A program made the position numbers and the translations under genes. From Ramazzottius varieornatus (taxonomy: Eukaryota > Tardigrada > Eutardigrada > Parachela > Ramazzottiidae): DNA of 64,000 nt. The notes beneath the pieces are model-generated. The model had not been told where the DNA came from, searched no databases, and saw only the letters and a list, made by a program, of their open reading frames with translations. Below are positions 11,125 to 21,852 of this stretch, piece by piece (the first letter of the stretch is position 1; each line of letters begins with the position of its first letter). The stretch spans positions 431,648-495,647 of the forward strand of contig BDGG01000008.1 in assembly GCA_001949185.1 (NCBI GenBank), written 5' to 3'.

Positions 11125-14100
11125 TTACAACCGCGTTTTATCTTCGATCCATTTTGCGACAGATCTTACACGAGAGTAGACGGTGGGTATTCTGACTTCC
11201 TGGTCAGCAGAATTCCGCACAACGTTCGAACCGCAGGGCAAACTGCAAAGGAGAGTAGAATAACGTATCGTTAATACGAGTCAACGGACTAATGTATCTC
11301 CACATCAACAGAATAAACTCACCCCCAACTTGAAAGGCCAACAAGAGTATAGACTTCAGCTTCCGAATGCAGTTTGCATGCCAACGGCGAACCACCATCC
11401 AGATCGCATGTGTCGGTTATCTTGTTTGGGTCTTCGCCAATGGCGCAAAGCATTGAATCGTCCACAAAAAACGTACTCGGTATCATGGAAGATGTATGCA
11501 TGCGGTTCGAGCATTTCGGGTCCGCTGTCGATTCCGGGATTACGCTAACTCTGCCGATATTCAACGGACCAACATCAGCCGGACTTTTTCCCGCTAAATC
11601 AGACGAACGTGAAGGCTTTCGGAAACATTTATTCTAGCATAAAGTTTGTATACTCGACCGTACCTTCGGTCGTTCCGTAACCGGTGACGATGCATTCCAG
11701 TGTGCCACTGGCTTCCGGGTTCTCCAAGGGTTTACTGGTGTCTGGTATACAGACCCGACACGTGCAGTTGCTGTTGGTGATAGGTGAGCTAAGCTTAATG
11801 ACGGCGAAGTCGAAGACCAGGGTTCGTGGGTCGTAGTTGTCGTTAAAGATGACATCGGAGACCTGGAAAGTCTCTGTGCAGCGTCCCGGCTTCTTCAGGT
11901 CGGAAGTGCCGGTTATTACAGTTACTTGCTTTAGGTTCTCCACATCGTTTAGGCTATAACCCGAACCACCCACATTAATGTTGTACGCAAAAGAACGACA
12001 GAATTACAATATTTTACGAACCAATGACCCGCTGTAACAACAAAGCGAGAGTTGATAGCGGCGCCTCCGCAAACGTATTTCCCGTCGACCATAATCGCGA
12101 CCTGAAACAGAGTTCGAAGACTTATCAGGGGTTCCAGTATGACTTGACCGTTTTCTTCACGTCGCACTTTGAAATTTTTTCTGCAAAGTGAGTTGAGATA
12201 TCACTCCGATTCTTTTTCTGCAGTTCAGTTCTAAGTTTTTTCCTCCAGATCTGCTTCTGAATACTTGGATCTGTTGCGGCTGAAGCTCAGAAAAAATAGT
12301 TATATCGACGCCAAAATTTTGAAAATATTTTGATTTAAAATGAAACTATTTTTCTTGTCCAAGCCTCAGCCTTCAAAAATCTGCTAAATACGGCAAACAG
12401 AGCACGATACTCGGTGCTCTCAAAATCCCGGTCAGAGCTTTTGCGAAACATTTTGGTTGAAAAGATATCCAGGCGGAAAGTATGATGAAATCCGCACATG
12501 GAAGGCGGGTTCTCCTAAAGTCACGGAGACTCCGATCCAGACTTGGTACCCCAAACTTCTAGATATCGATATGCGGAGCCTATCTTTTGACACCACAGCC
12601 GACAGCCTTCAATAGGTCAGGAAGAAAAACAAGTTTTAACTAATTAACCTCACCCGGGTGGGTTTTATCGGGGGAATTTTCGAAAATTGGTTTTTTACAA
12701 ACTGTACGAGTACGCAATCAAAAGGTTTTTAGACTTGATTTCGCGATAGTGACTCCGAGATTCCGAAATACTGAATCATCTCTCTTGCAAGACTATTTTG
12801 ATCCAGAAAATAACACAGAGAAGAAGAGGTAAGCAAAAACTTCTCGCGACTTCTTACGCCCCAGCTATCTAATCGCAGTATAATCGGAAGGAATCCGCTT
12901 GTGTACGAAAAAACTCAGAGAGCCTATATATGGTTCACAATATTTTTCGAAATCAAAAAGTCCAACGGCGAAGACAGAAAAAAGTTTGAAAGCTACCCCA
13001 CAAAATAACGAACAAGTCATATTGAAACCCCTGATACATTCTGCGAAATTGACGGAAGTCTGCTCAACAATGTTTCATTACCTGCCAGCAAATTTCAGTC
13101 TGAAAAGCTTCAAGACCGCCCAGGATGCGCATAGGAACAGTGTCAAAGTTTTCCTCATCGGCAATACGCTGTAGCTCCCTCTGCGCCAGTTCAGGAGTTC
13201 TTCGTAATCCGCAGGGTACTTGGTCGAACGGAGTGTCTATGTGATCGTCCGCAGACAACTTGAAACAGCAAACTTCACTGTCCTGACAATCGCTCGACTT
13301 CAGCGTTCTAAAGTTCGAACAGCGGCGTTTGATAACCACGTCAAAGACGTTCGAACAGAAGCCGTTACTGGTTTGGTCATTCTTGGTGGACACACAGGTC
13401 TTTGCATCCGCAGGTACAATTCCAGACTCATCCACGTTGATTTTGTTGGTGTTCACCGCGGCGTTTCCAGATGGTATGATAACGTTGCCGGAAGATACTC
13501 CGGGAAGACGATCAGTGGGAACGTTCAACTCATCTTCTAGCGGGAATCTGTCCGCGCTTAGTGTGAATACATTAGCGGGGCCTCTTGGGTCTCCGCTTTG
13601 TTGTGACGGCGGCCTTTGTTGTTGTGGCGGCGGTGGCGGAGGACGTCCGAAATTATTATTATTGTTGTTGTTGAACTGGTTGAAGTTATTTGGCCTGCCA
13701 TTGAAATTAGGCCTGCCGAAACCGCCGAATTGCCGCGCTTCTAAAAATAAGAAATGGTTTCGTAAAAACAAACGGCAACTCAGCGAACGAATTCGACAAG
13801 ATTGATGTCCTGAGTGGTGCACGTTTTCCAATCGTCAGCTGGAGTAGTGCGCCACTTCCAAAGGCGATCTCGCTGAATTCGTTTACTGAGCTGCCAAATA
13901 ATGAACAGTTATAAACGAACTTACAAAACGTGGCGAAAGAAATATGCATATTCAGCAAAAAAATGTAGAAATCTGGATTGAGCAAGTAGACTAATAAATA
14001 AATAGTCTATCAACGGGGATCTTCAAACAAATCGAACAAGACTTGTTCGGAACAAGTGAAAGTGAAATGATTGGGACTAACCTAGCAGATTAGCTCTTAA

Positions 14101-14184
14101 TTCCAAAAACTGGGGAAGAAGGCCATCTATTCCGGTCGCCAACTGAACGGCGACATAAAGTGAAACCAGCAGTAATTTGAGCAT
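11125..14184 (-). CDS. Secreted clip-domain serine protease homologue (catalytic Ser replaced by Gly)
   Basis: Exons: 14184-14082, 13740-13082, 12101-12022, 11953-11664, 11593-11323 and 11242-11125, with phases all consistent, giving 506 residues. The order is signal peptide (MLKLLLVSLYVAVQLATG), an Asn/Pro/Gln low-complexity stretch, a six-cysteine clip domain (first Cys in KTCVST, last pair in DSEVCCF), a linker with RRTPELAQ, and an S1 trypsin-like domain. The triad His is in VVTAGHC, with its Cys restored by splicing, and the Asp is in FDFAVIKL. The Ser motif GDSGGP is replaced by LDGGSP. The fold continues normally to PTVYSRV and VAKWIEDKTRL. Clip-domain homologues lacking the Ser act in arthropods as cofactors of melanisation and other immune cascades. 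A similar role here is inference. Intron 2 is about 980 bp. Confidence 0.9.
13774..13895. repeat. Intronic foldback element (AAGTGGCGCAC family), well-preserved copy
   Basis: In the first intron of the protease homologue. The outer arms GGCAACTCAGCGAACGAATT and GAATTCGTTTACTGAGCTGC pair with each other. The inner stems TGAGTGGTGCAC and GTGCGCCACTT also pair. The full length is about 122 bp and it can fold into one long hairpin. Confidence 0.8.
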
Positions 14185-15430
14185 CGTGAGTACGTCGAAA
14201 GGTTCTAACAACCAAAAATGGCTGCTGTCGACAGTGATAAGGAACGGACTAATACTGCAGTAAAAGTAATCATCAGGTCGCGCGGAGATCGTTTTGGTAT
14301 TCCGCGGCCGTTTGACCGAACATCTAGTTATCCATCGGAAGAAACGCCCTGAAAAACAGCAGACAGCAAAAATCAAAAATCTACTCATGAAAAGGCGGAC
14401 ATGTAGTAATATTCAAAGGACAGTTTTTGTATGTCAGTCGAAGAGCGATACGTATTCCGTAACGTTTTCAACGAGCTGTATTGTCTGTTGTCTGCGGCGA
14501 GCTCGAACAGTACACCCCCAACCGAAGCAAGGCTAACACGTTACTACATCCAATGCCATTCGGGGAACAACAGCACAATGGCGTACACTCATACCCCAAT
14601 ACATATTACGGATTTATGAACTCACAATTAATTACCTCTGGCGTAACGCTTCTAACAGCTCCGTGTTGTAAGTAAACAAAATACCGTGGGCCGTAGGTCC
14701 TTTGCGCTTCAATTAGGTCCAGGGAACTCAGCGGGACGGAAGCCATACATAAACCATTTCACACCGTGTGTTATCAAATCCAATGATAGGCGTCAAATTT
14801 GAGGGGAAACTGCAACAATTTTTGAAATTATTATAGGTCGACAAAGCTCATAACGGATAACTCGGAAACGCGATGAGGTAATGCTGTAATCATAAATCTA
14901 AAATTACACAAAACGAGCTCGAAATGTGGCAGCTTTGAGTTGAGTCTTGAGACTTGCACAGTGGTGATGTCGCTTTCAAAATGCTTACATGAAGAATCAT
15001 TTGATTTTCAGAATATTTACTCTTCTCGTTCGCTGATACACTGACCTTATTCTTACGTGTGAAGCATCAGAATGTGTCCTGCCCAACGGCCAATGCGCCG
15101 CACCTGCACGAAAGCCTACAGATTCGTCCGCGGTCTACGAGTCCGCCGAGTGGTACTGCGCACTTATGTAGGTACAGTATGTGACGTCGCGCCAACCGGT
15201 TATTTTATTTCCTTTTGCTTCTCAGGGATGGAGGACTGCAACGAGATAACCTTCGTCAGCTTCTTGATCACAAAGAGATACCTAAGAACAACCATAGCAT
15301 GAGGAGCGAGGGAAAACAACAACATGGGACCAGCCTAATGAAAGATATTACATAAGAACTTAAAATGCGCGCACCTTAAAAACTTCGATATTCCACCACA
15401 TTCCGAAAGACTCAGCCAGCGAAAAAGTAG
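14185..15430. other. Intergenic stretch
   Basis: Upstream of the protease homologue and downstream of the unrecognised minus-strand gene. Several 60-80 codon frames overlap each other on both strands without splice or domain support. I see no gene here. Confidence 0.45.
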
Positions 15431-16612
15431 TCACTCGATCTGTTTCTTTTTGGATGGGTTGAATGTGGCACTCGCTGCTGGAAGGATCTTGACGACCTCG
15501 GACGATCCTGGAGCACTCAGCAGATTTCCATGGTTCTTAACCAAGTCCGTAAGTGCCGATCTACTGAACTTCCCTTCCGCGTCCACTGGGGTTTTCAGAA
15601 CTTTCTGCGCCGCGTGAAGCGAATCTAAAGCAGCCGGATGGAACCTATTCGGCTGCGACAGGAAGGACTTTAGGTTGCCGTCCGCTTTCATATCCGTAAA
15701 ACGCAGAAAATCTTCGATGTCCACTTCGTCCGTGGTGAAAGACAGCGCTGGAACTTCGGTCGTTTTTTCCTTTCTCGCTTCGTCCGAGCGTATCAAAGCT
15801 CCGTCGAGTAGTTTTCCGGGGAATAGTCCGTGAATTCTTTGTAAGAACTCGGTCAAGTTCTCCCCAGGAAGGCCGGACAGAGCGCTGTAAGCTGCAATCA
15901 GACTGGGTAGTCCTCCGCCGGCTAGAACGACGGGACGCAAAAGACTTGCGTTCAGTTCGTTTCCATGTAGCTGTTGGAAAATCAGGCGAAGCGCATGACA
16001 CTCTTCCGAGTTCTTTGCTCTGGCGTCTCTCCCTCGATAGTATGAACATCCTTCAGAAGCGAGGTAGTTGAGATCATAGCCCCTTTTGCGAGCCTGGAGT
16101 AGTGAAGCGCCGGAGTGAATACTCGACTGCATAGTACATGTCGCGATGTTGAAGTTCTTGACAGCCACTAGCTCCGATGTGCCAGACTCATTCTGCGGAA
16201 CTAGAGATACACATGATAAACCCAAAGAGTGAATTTCATGGGAAAGGCTGAGCGTGGAGCAGCGGATGAAGAAGTCCGAGATAGTTTCGGTGGACCGGAA
16301 GTGCGGTGGATCGTGATCCCAGTTACAGTGAACAGCTAACGTAACGAACACTGAGTTCTCTAGACATCTCCGGATCAGTTCAGCATAGCGCCCAAGAGTC
16401 TGCCGGTTGATCTCCAGAAAGCCTAGAATACTTGTGCTGGAATCGGAGCCTGGTGTCATTCCGTTTGTGAGTCCCCGCTTTTGCTCGTTGTGCTCCGGCT
16501 GAAAAGACAGTTCCAGTATTACCTAATACACGAACACTCACCACTCCTGGCGTACAGCGGATGACCTTGCAGCCTGGGCCAACTCGGTGGATGCTCAGTC
16601 TGTAATCGGTAC
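15431..16612 (-). CDS. Protein of unknown family, 5' end not resolved
   Basis: Two exons can be supported: 16612-16542 and 16498-15431, the latter 356 codons including the stop and joined in phase 0. The frame continues upstream of the first clear ATG (16459) through a good acceptor (TCTTTTCAG), so 16459 is probably internal. The upstream exon reads TDYRLSIHRVGPGCKVIRC. The protein is soluble-looking, rich in Ser and Leu, without obvious membrane segments, and ends in a lysine-rich KKKQIE. Segments such as LRPVVLAGGGLPSLIAAYS are distinctive, but I do not recognise them. A minus-strand frame at 16892-16689 could supply a further exon, but I could not find splice sites that join it in frame. 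Confidence 0.6.
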
Positions 16613-16967
16613 CTGCAAAGAGAGTTGGGAAGAAAACAGGGATCCCTGGATGTGTAAGGAAGTCAGAACCGGAAATGGGATAGCGGTGTTAGAGATTTTG
16701 TTGTGGTTTCAACTGGTTTGGATTTCGAAATTTCTGTAGAGAGTCTGTAATAATTTGCCTGTATCTGTTCCCCAGGGGTATTCTAATCTGGTGCTCATGA
16801 GGCTGACCGGGCCCGTCCGGGTCCAGTTTTCGGTTCCAAAACTCCGGCCCTGGCAGGCGGCACTCGCATCTGGAAAACCGGTCCCCCCTCACCCTTTTGC
16901 TTTATCAGTTTATCTACTCTACGACTTACAAAAATGGGGTATATTGTTGACCTTTTTATTTAAAAAA

Positions 16968-17181
16968 TGAGCAGTGGGCAGAGTAGATCAGTAAGGCGGG
17001 GCTAGTTTAAGAACTATGGAACGGCAACGAAATAGAAGCTGTCTTTAACTAGCCAATCAAGATTGTCGAAATTGGTGATTCTGTGCTCTCATTGGTCATC
17101 TACGGATATTCTTTAATTTCATGCCCCCGCCATATGATGTCATCTGGCCGCGCCTTACTGATCTACTCTGCCCACTGCTCA
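16968..17181. mobile_element. MITE-like element with perfect 31-bp terminal inverted repeats
   Basis: The left end at 16968-16998 begins TGAGCAGTGGGCAGAGTAGA. Its exact reverse complement occupies 17151-17181. The 152-bp interior is non-coding and contains CCAAT/ATTGG motifs. No clear target-site duplication is visible. The right end lies about 110 bp upstream of the Mic19 start codon, so it may contribute to that gene's promoter or 5' UTR. Confidence 0.8.
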
Positions 17182-17291
17182 AATCTTCTTGCTTGTTTAC
17201 CCAAGTTTGCTTCTGCAGCAATGATCTTCCTCTTGTGAGACGTAGCTCCGTCATCTGGATACCTTCTTCGCGAGAGCGGCGCTTTGTGACG

Positions 17292-18329
17292 ATGGGGAAC
17301 CAGCAAACCACGCGTCGCGTGCAGTTCGAGCGGGAGCAGACGGGCCTGATTGCGGTAAGAGTCTTGATTCCTGACTATCTCATCCTCCCTAAGGTGCTGA
17401 ACCGTGGGTTGCAGTACTAGAGTTATTGTTTTCAGATTTCGGATAGTGTTGCGAAGCGGCTTCGGGATGCTGAACAGCAAGGAAAAGGCAACGAGCAGAA
17501 AGAACAAGCGCAGCAGGCTGACTCCAGCCGCTCCACTACTACAACCCCAAAGGCCGAGAAGACGGAACAACCATTAAAAGAAAACGCAGCATCCAGCGCG
17601 ACGAAACAGCCTACAGACTCTCCTTCAACCACCCGCCCAACATCTCCCTTCATTTCACCGTATACCTCGTCAAATTTCCTACCTCAGTCGCCCATGAATT
17701 CGACCTTCATTTCAGAACCTAAAAGTTATGGTGGAAAGGTAGAGCAGCAGGACAACAGCAAGGAGCTCGCCCGGCTGGAACGAGAGTGGCAAGAGAAATA
17801 TAAGCGGCTTGAAAGCGACGTAAGTTTTAGATTTTGAAATTGCTGACGCTAAGGCAGTACGAGATAGCTAGGCGAAACATGTGTAGGTGTGTATAGTTTT
17901 CCCATGTTTCTTTGCAGAACGATAGGATAAAGCTGACTTATACGGAGGAGTTCAATCGGGCTGTGAAGGATGTTGAGACGATTCTTGAGTAAGCCATACA
18001 GTAATTCTCCTGCTGTACCAGATTACCAGTGTTTGACTGGCTTCTGTTCAAGTTGTCCAAGAGAATGCGTTTCCAGGGCGACGCATTACCTTCCTCCTGG
18101 AAAATCCGAGTTGCAGAAAGCAGTCATGGACTGCTACAAAAAAAACACCTCCCGGTCCCTCAACTGCGCTCGAGAAGCTGAGGCGTTTATCAGACACATG
18201 GATGAACATAGAATGGTGGGTGAACCTTCTGCCCATTTTGGCACTTGTTGTGCTAGATCATTCATCCGATGAATGAATTTTACTAATGATTTTCTGTTTC
18301 AGGGTTTTCTGAACAAACAGGTGTTTTGA
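17292..18329 (+). CDS. CHCHD3: MICOS complex subunit Mic19/Mic25 (CHCHD3/6-like)
   Basis: Mic19 sits on the intermembrane-space face of the inner mitochondrial membrane and helps hold cristae junctions. Exons: 17292-17354, 17436-17819, 17918-17988, 18077-18215 and 18303-18329, giving 227 residues, the length I recall for human CHCHD3. The N-terminus MGNQQTTRRVQFE has the N-myristoylation glycine and matches the MGGTTSTRRVTFE type. The middle is a low-complexity linker followed by a charged coiled coil (LARLEREWQEKYKRLES). The C-terminal CHCH helix pair contains VMDCYKKNTSRSLNC, with the inner cysteines spaced CX10C as in CHCHD3. The outer cysteine of each CX9C is replaced (Lys before, His after), so only one disulfide could form. 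Confidence 0.85.
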
Positions 18330-19014
18330 TGGCCCATCAGGGTCGGGTGAGACCGTGCGGGACTCGTGGAGGAGGAACCTGTGGAGTCTGAAGCTGACAG
18401 CGGTAATGTGTTTCAATTTTATTTATTATTGTTGCTACTTACAGCTCTTTTGTCGGTTGAGTGTGATAACGGCTAACTTCCGAAATCGGAAAGTTCTGGA
18501 CGTATTAAAGTTTTAGAATTGGTAGATTGGCTGTAGCTCACAAAATTTATGGGAGATTTTCAGGGTACTGCAGTAAATTGGGATGACAGTTTCAGCTGGA
18601 TACCGACATACAGTCCGTACAGAGTTCTAGGCAGGTTCTGCGAACTGATCTTTCTCGATGAATGGGCCCTCCAGTCAATTCTTTCAAGTCTGTTTTTCTG
18701 CACAATCGTTCATTAATCAGGCGACATAGAGGCACGCACATTGTAGTTTAACTGTCCATAGAAGTCTGACGGGCATAATGGTCGTCGAATTGTGTCAAAA
18801 GTACTTTTTCACCGAGCTCTTGATGAGGTAGACATAAACACTACCGCTATACGTAAGGCTGGAGGGCGATCCGTGAGACAAAGCCCAGTGTCTATAACGC
18901 TGCTGCAGAATCAGTGGTCTTCAGCTATTATCCGTAGTCGTCAGTATACCTGTGGCTCGTTTTCTTGCTAAAACTCTTCTCAGACTTTTCGAACTACTGT
19001 ACCTGAAACCAGAG
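18330..19014. other. Intergenic stretch
   Basis: Between Mic19 and the first DOMON gene. No coding or repeat structure recognised. Confidence 0.45.
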
Positions 19015-19879
19015 ATGGCAAAGCTTACTGCTTATGTGGGGATCTTTGGATGCCTCCTCGTTACGGCTTTCGCCGCTGACAGCTTTACACCGATTCTAAG
19101 CCTGCAGCAGGGATGTGAAGTGGCAGGAGTCAAGTGTCATGGACTTCCGGGTTCCTGCGCGAATGGAACGGACACGCCTTGTGAGGTGATGGCAAAGGTG
19201 TCGTCTCTCTCCGACAAAACCGTTCACGTTCAACTGGAAGCTCGAGCGAACCAGACAAACCTTCGCCTAAAGATGGACAGTCGATGGATCGCCGTGGGAT
19301 TCAGTAACGTAAGTTTGATTGACTTCCGGCTTATGTATGGCTCCATTTTGAAAAACATTATACTGTAATCAAAAGCAATGACCGCGCTTTTTCTCTGCTA
19401 ATTGAACTCGATCGCTACAGAGTGGCATGATGCCGGATACGGCTGTGGTACACTGTTTCCGGGACGAGAATGGAACAGCGATCGCCAAATTGACGTACAA
19501 CATTCCCGACGGACACTTCAACATTGGCTGGAAGACCGTGGATGTAAGTTAACCTGGTTCCCCGTGTGTTTTTTGTTGTAAAATGTAGTCGAAGCCAGGA
19601 ATGGTACGCCTTGTGACGTACAACCGAAGCGTTGATTCGTTTTATAGCAATCGCCGCTGGAGGTGTTGAGCGTGGAGCCAAGCTATGACGGTATCAAATG
19701 TGCGGTCAACCTGTCGAAAAAGTTCAAGATTCAAAACAGCGACTTCGACCTCAGTTCAGCGCACCATCTGTTGGCGGCAACCGGACCACTTGTTGACGGT
19801 AAGGGGACGGCGGTGCACTTTTTCCCATGATGATTCTTGAATTACAGATGAAAGAACAACGGCTTCGTTCTTAATGTAG
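19015..19879 (+). CDS. Secreted DOMON-domain protein, copy 1
   Basis: Exons: 19015-19308, 19421-19543, 19648-19798 and 19848-19879, with intron phases 0, 0 and 1, giving 199 residues. The signal peptide is MAKLTAYVGIFGCLLVTAFA. A cysteine pair region (GCEVAGVKC, then PCEVMAK) leads into a DOMON-type beta-sandwich. It has RWIAVGFSN, the acidic DTAVVHCF strand, LTYNIPDGHFNIGW, and a closing strand near HHLLAATGPL. DOMON domains bind haem or sugars and occur in secreted or membrane redox proteins. This copy has no cytochrome b561 helices and stops soon after the domain. It forms a tandem pair with the gene at 20479. Confidence 0.75.
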
Positions 19880-20478
19880 GTGCCATCAATCGTCATGACA
19901 GAAAGCCGGAAATCACTGCAGATACCGTGTCATTCTAGGATATTTGACTGAAATCCGTAAGCATTGCTTTTCCTTTGGGAGTCGTTTTTCTTCGATGGTT
20001 TTCTATGCTTTGCTTTTTATTCTTGATGTTCAAACTTTGTCTGGGCTTTGGAGTGGAATCGCAGTGGCGTTTACTTGTTGGTTTTTCCGTTCCAGTACAC
20101 CATCTTGGTTGCTGAACCGTGTTTTCCACCGCTTTCTGTAAGAACTCAATATGGTTTCACTTTTGATTTCACCAGAGAGAACTCGGTCCGTATGCGTAAC
20201 GGACATCGGTCGTGCTCGACCTAACCCTAGATATCGCCTTGCGGTAATTACATCGGTGGACGAGGAAAAATGTTTTCCGGTTATTTTGTCCACTCGAGCA
20301 ATGACATCGTGATGAGAGGTGGAACGTGCTCTGAATACTGCCGCCACCTCCGCTGAAATCCGACCTTCCACATAACATTCATGTAGACCATTATATAACC
20401 AGCATTAGGTAAAGTCATAACTAGAAAGTCATTGCATAACTCTGCGTTCGGTTCCTTCACCATTTTAGCCGGTAAGTA
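19880..20478. other. Intergenic stretch between the DOMON copies
   Basis: About 600 bp separating the tandem paralogues. No gene recognised. The second copy's promoter presumably lies here. Confidence 0.4.
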
Positions 20479-21262
20479 ATGGGTTTCTTATGGGAACTGT
20501 TATTGCTCGGTCTTCTTCCGGTTGTCCTATGCGTCCATGATCTGGTTACAAGCTGTGTAGCTGGTGCTAAAGGAAAGCATTGCATCACTCGACCACCGGA
20601 CTGTTTGAGTACTCCGAAGACATGTACGCAGGTCGCCGCAATATCAGTGGGAGCGGCAGGGAATCTCCATATTGATATCAGGGCCAAAGGACCCTTAAGG
20701 AACCGCTGGGTCGGATTGGCTTTCTCTGATGTGAGTTGGTCGATCATCTGATTTCACGAAGTGAACTTCCTTGTCGAAGTATTCTCGTGGCTTTTCTAGG
20801 ATGACCATATGGGAAACGATGGTGTGATCCACTGTGTCCAGAATGACACGACAGCCGTGGCGCTGCTAACATACAACATGGAACACAAGAACATTGGAAC
20901 AGTGGGAGTGGATGTAAATGCCATTCTACCGATGGGTTTTTCGTTTGAAAGTTGTTCCTGATGTGATACTGAGTGTTTGCTTTGCAGCAAAAGTATCTTC
21001 ACCCACTGGATCTGAAAGCCGAGGACGATAGTCTTCACTGCAGCGTGGACCTGGACCGAAAGTTCAAAATCAAGAGTCAGGAATTTGATCTTTCAAGTCC
21101 ACATTACCTCCTGTTCGCCACAGGACCAGTGAGAGCAGGTAGTCATTTGAGAAACTCCAACATATTTTATAGGAAGTATATGTAAAAGGGTTTCTAATTG
21201 CAGGAAAAATCGTACCGCATGACAAGAATCCGATCGTCAGCACCGACGCTTATTCCTTCTAG
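20479..21262 (+). CDS. Secreted DOMON-domain protein, copy 2
   Basis: Exons: 20479-20730, 20800-20913, 20988-21138 and 21204-21262. The phases (0, 0, 1) are identical to the upstream copy, giving 191 residues. The signal peptide MGFLWELLLLGLLPVVLC precedes a domain with NRWVGLAFSDDDHMGNDGV, HCVQNDTTAVALLTYNM and FKIKSQEFDLSSPHYLLFAT. The last of these is nearly the same as FKIQNSDFDLSSAHHLLAAT in copy 1. Sequence outside these strands has diverged strongly. Shared intron positions and adjacency indicate local tandem duplication. Ligand and function are unknown. Confidence 0.75.
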
Positions 21263-21852
21263 ACTTTCTATTGTTGTCAGCGGTTGTCGTCGTCCGAAGA
21301 ACTTTTGTCGGTTGCACAACTGCCGCTTTAACTTATTGATCTATTTGATGCAAGATTGAATGTGCGATTTGTATCCGCCGTGTCGACGTACTAACTCTGT
21401 AAATTGTTATTTCCTCCCTGTTGTGATGAATGACGGCCAGATGCATCAAAGATCCTCGCGCTGATCCAGCTCTTCACGAGTGGTCAAAAGCCATATCGAT
21501 TCGGACAGTCAATTTAGAGTCCTCGCATGATAAGCTACACGTACATGCACGCCGGGAGCGCTTATGTGAATATCGATTCGAACCTTAGAGTACCTGTCGC
21601 AGTAACCACTTCTCGGTACCAAGGTTCATCGATCGGCGGACAGTTTCGCGACAGTCCCGCATCCCAATGTGCTGAGGTCGCAGTGATGCAGTGGAAGCTC
21701 TCGAGTGCTGACAGTCTGGCTGAGTTCAGTTGCCACTTAGCACTGATCGGATCTTCTAATGTCATAACTTATCCGATCAGACCTTCTATGATGTACTAAC
21801 TTCATAAACAAAAAACCAACCCAAATTTTGTTGGCTAGGCCGATATCCGGAG
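21263..21852. other. Intergenic stretch
   Basis: Between the second DOMON gene and the disordered-protein gene. A 90-codon plus frame at 21527-21799 lacks splice or domain support. Nothing else is seen. Confidence 0.4.

Noticed and set aside
11940-12030. First reading of the protease His motif as TAGHW (lost cysteine)
   Set aside because: That reading ran into the intron. Splicing 12022 to 11953 restores TAGHC, so the His loop is normal.
13329-13805. 158-codon plus-strand frame with Gly-rich runs
   Set aside because: Antisense of the Asn/Pro-rich and clip-domain exon of the protease homologue. The glycine runs are the complement of the proline runs.
16689-16892. Minus-strand frame that could be an upstream exon of the 15431-16612 gene
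   Set aside because: The sequence looks protein-like (FWNRKLDPDGPGQPHEHQIR), but the only donor in frame gives the wrong phase for the next exon, so the link could not be supported.
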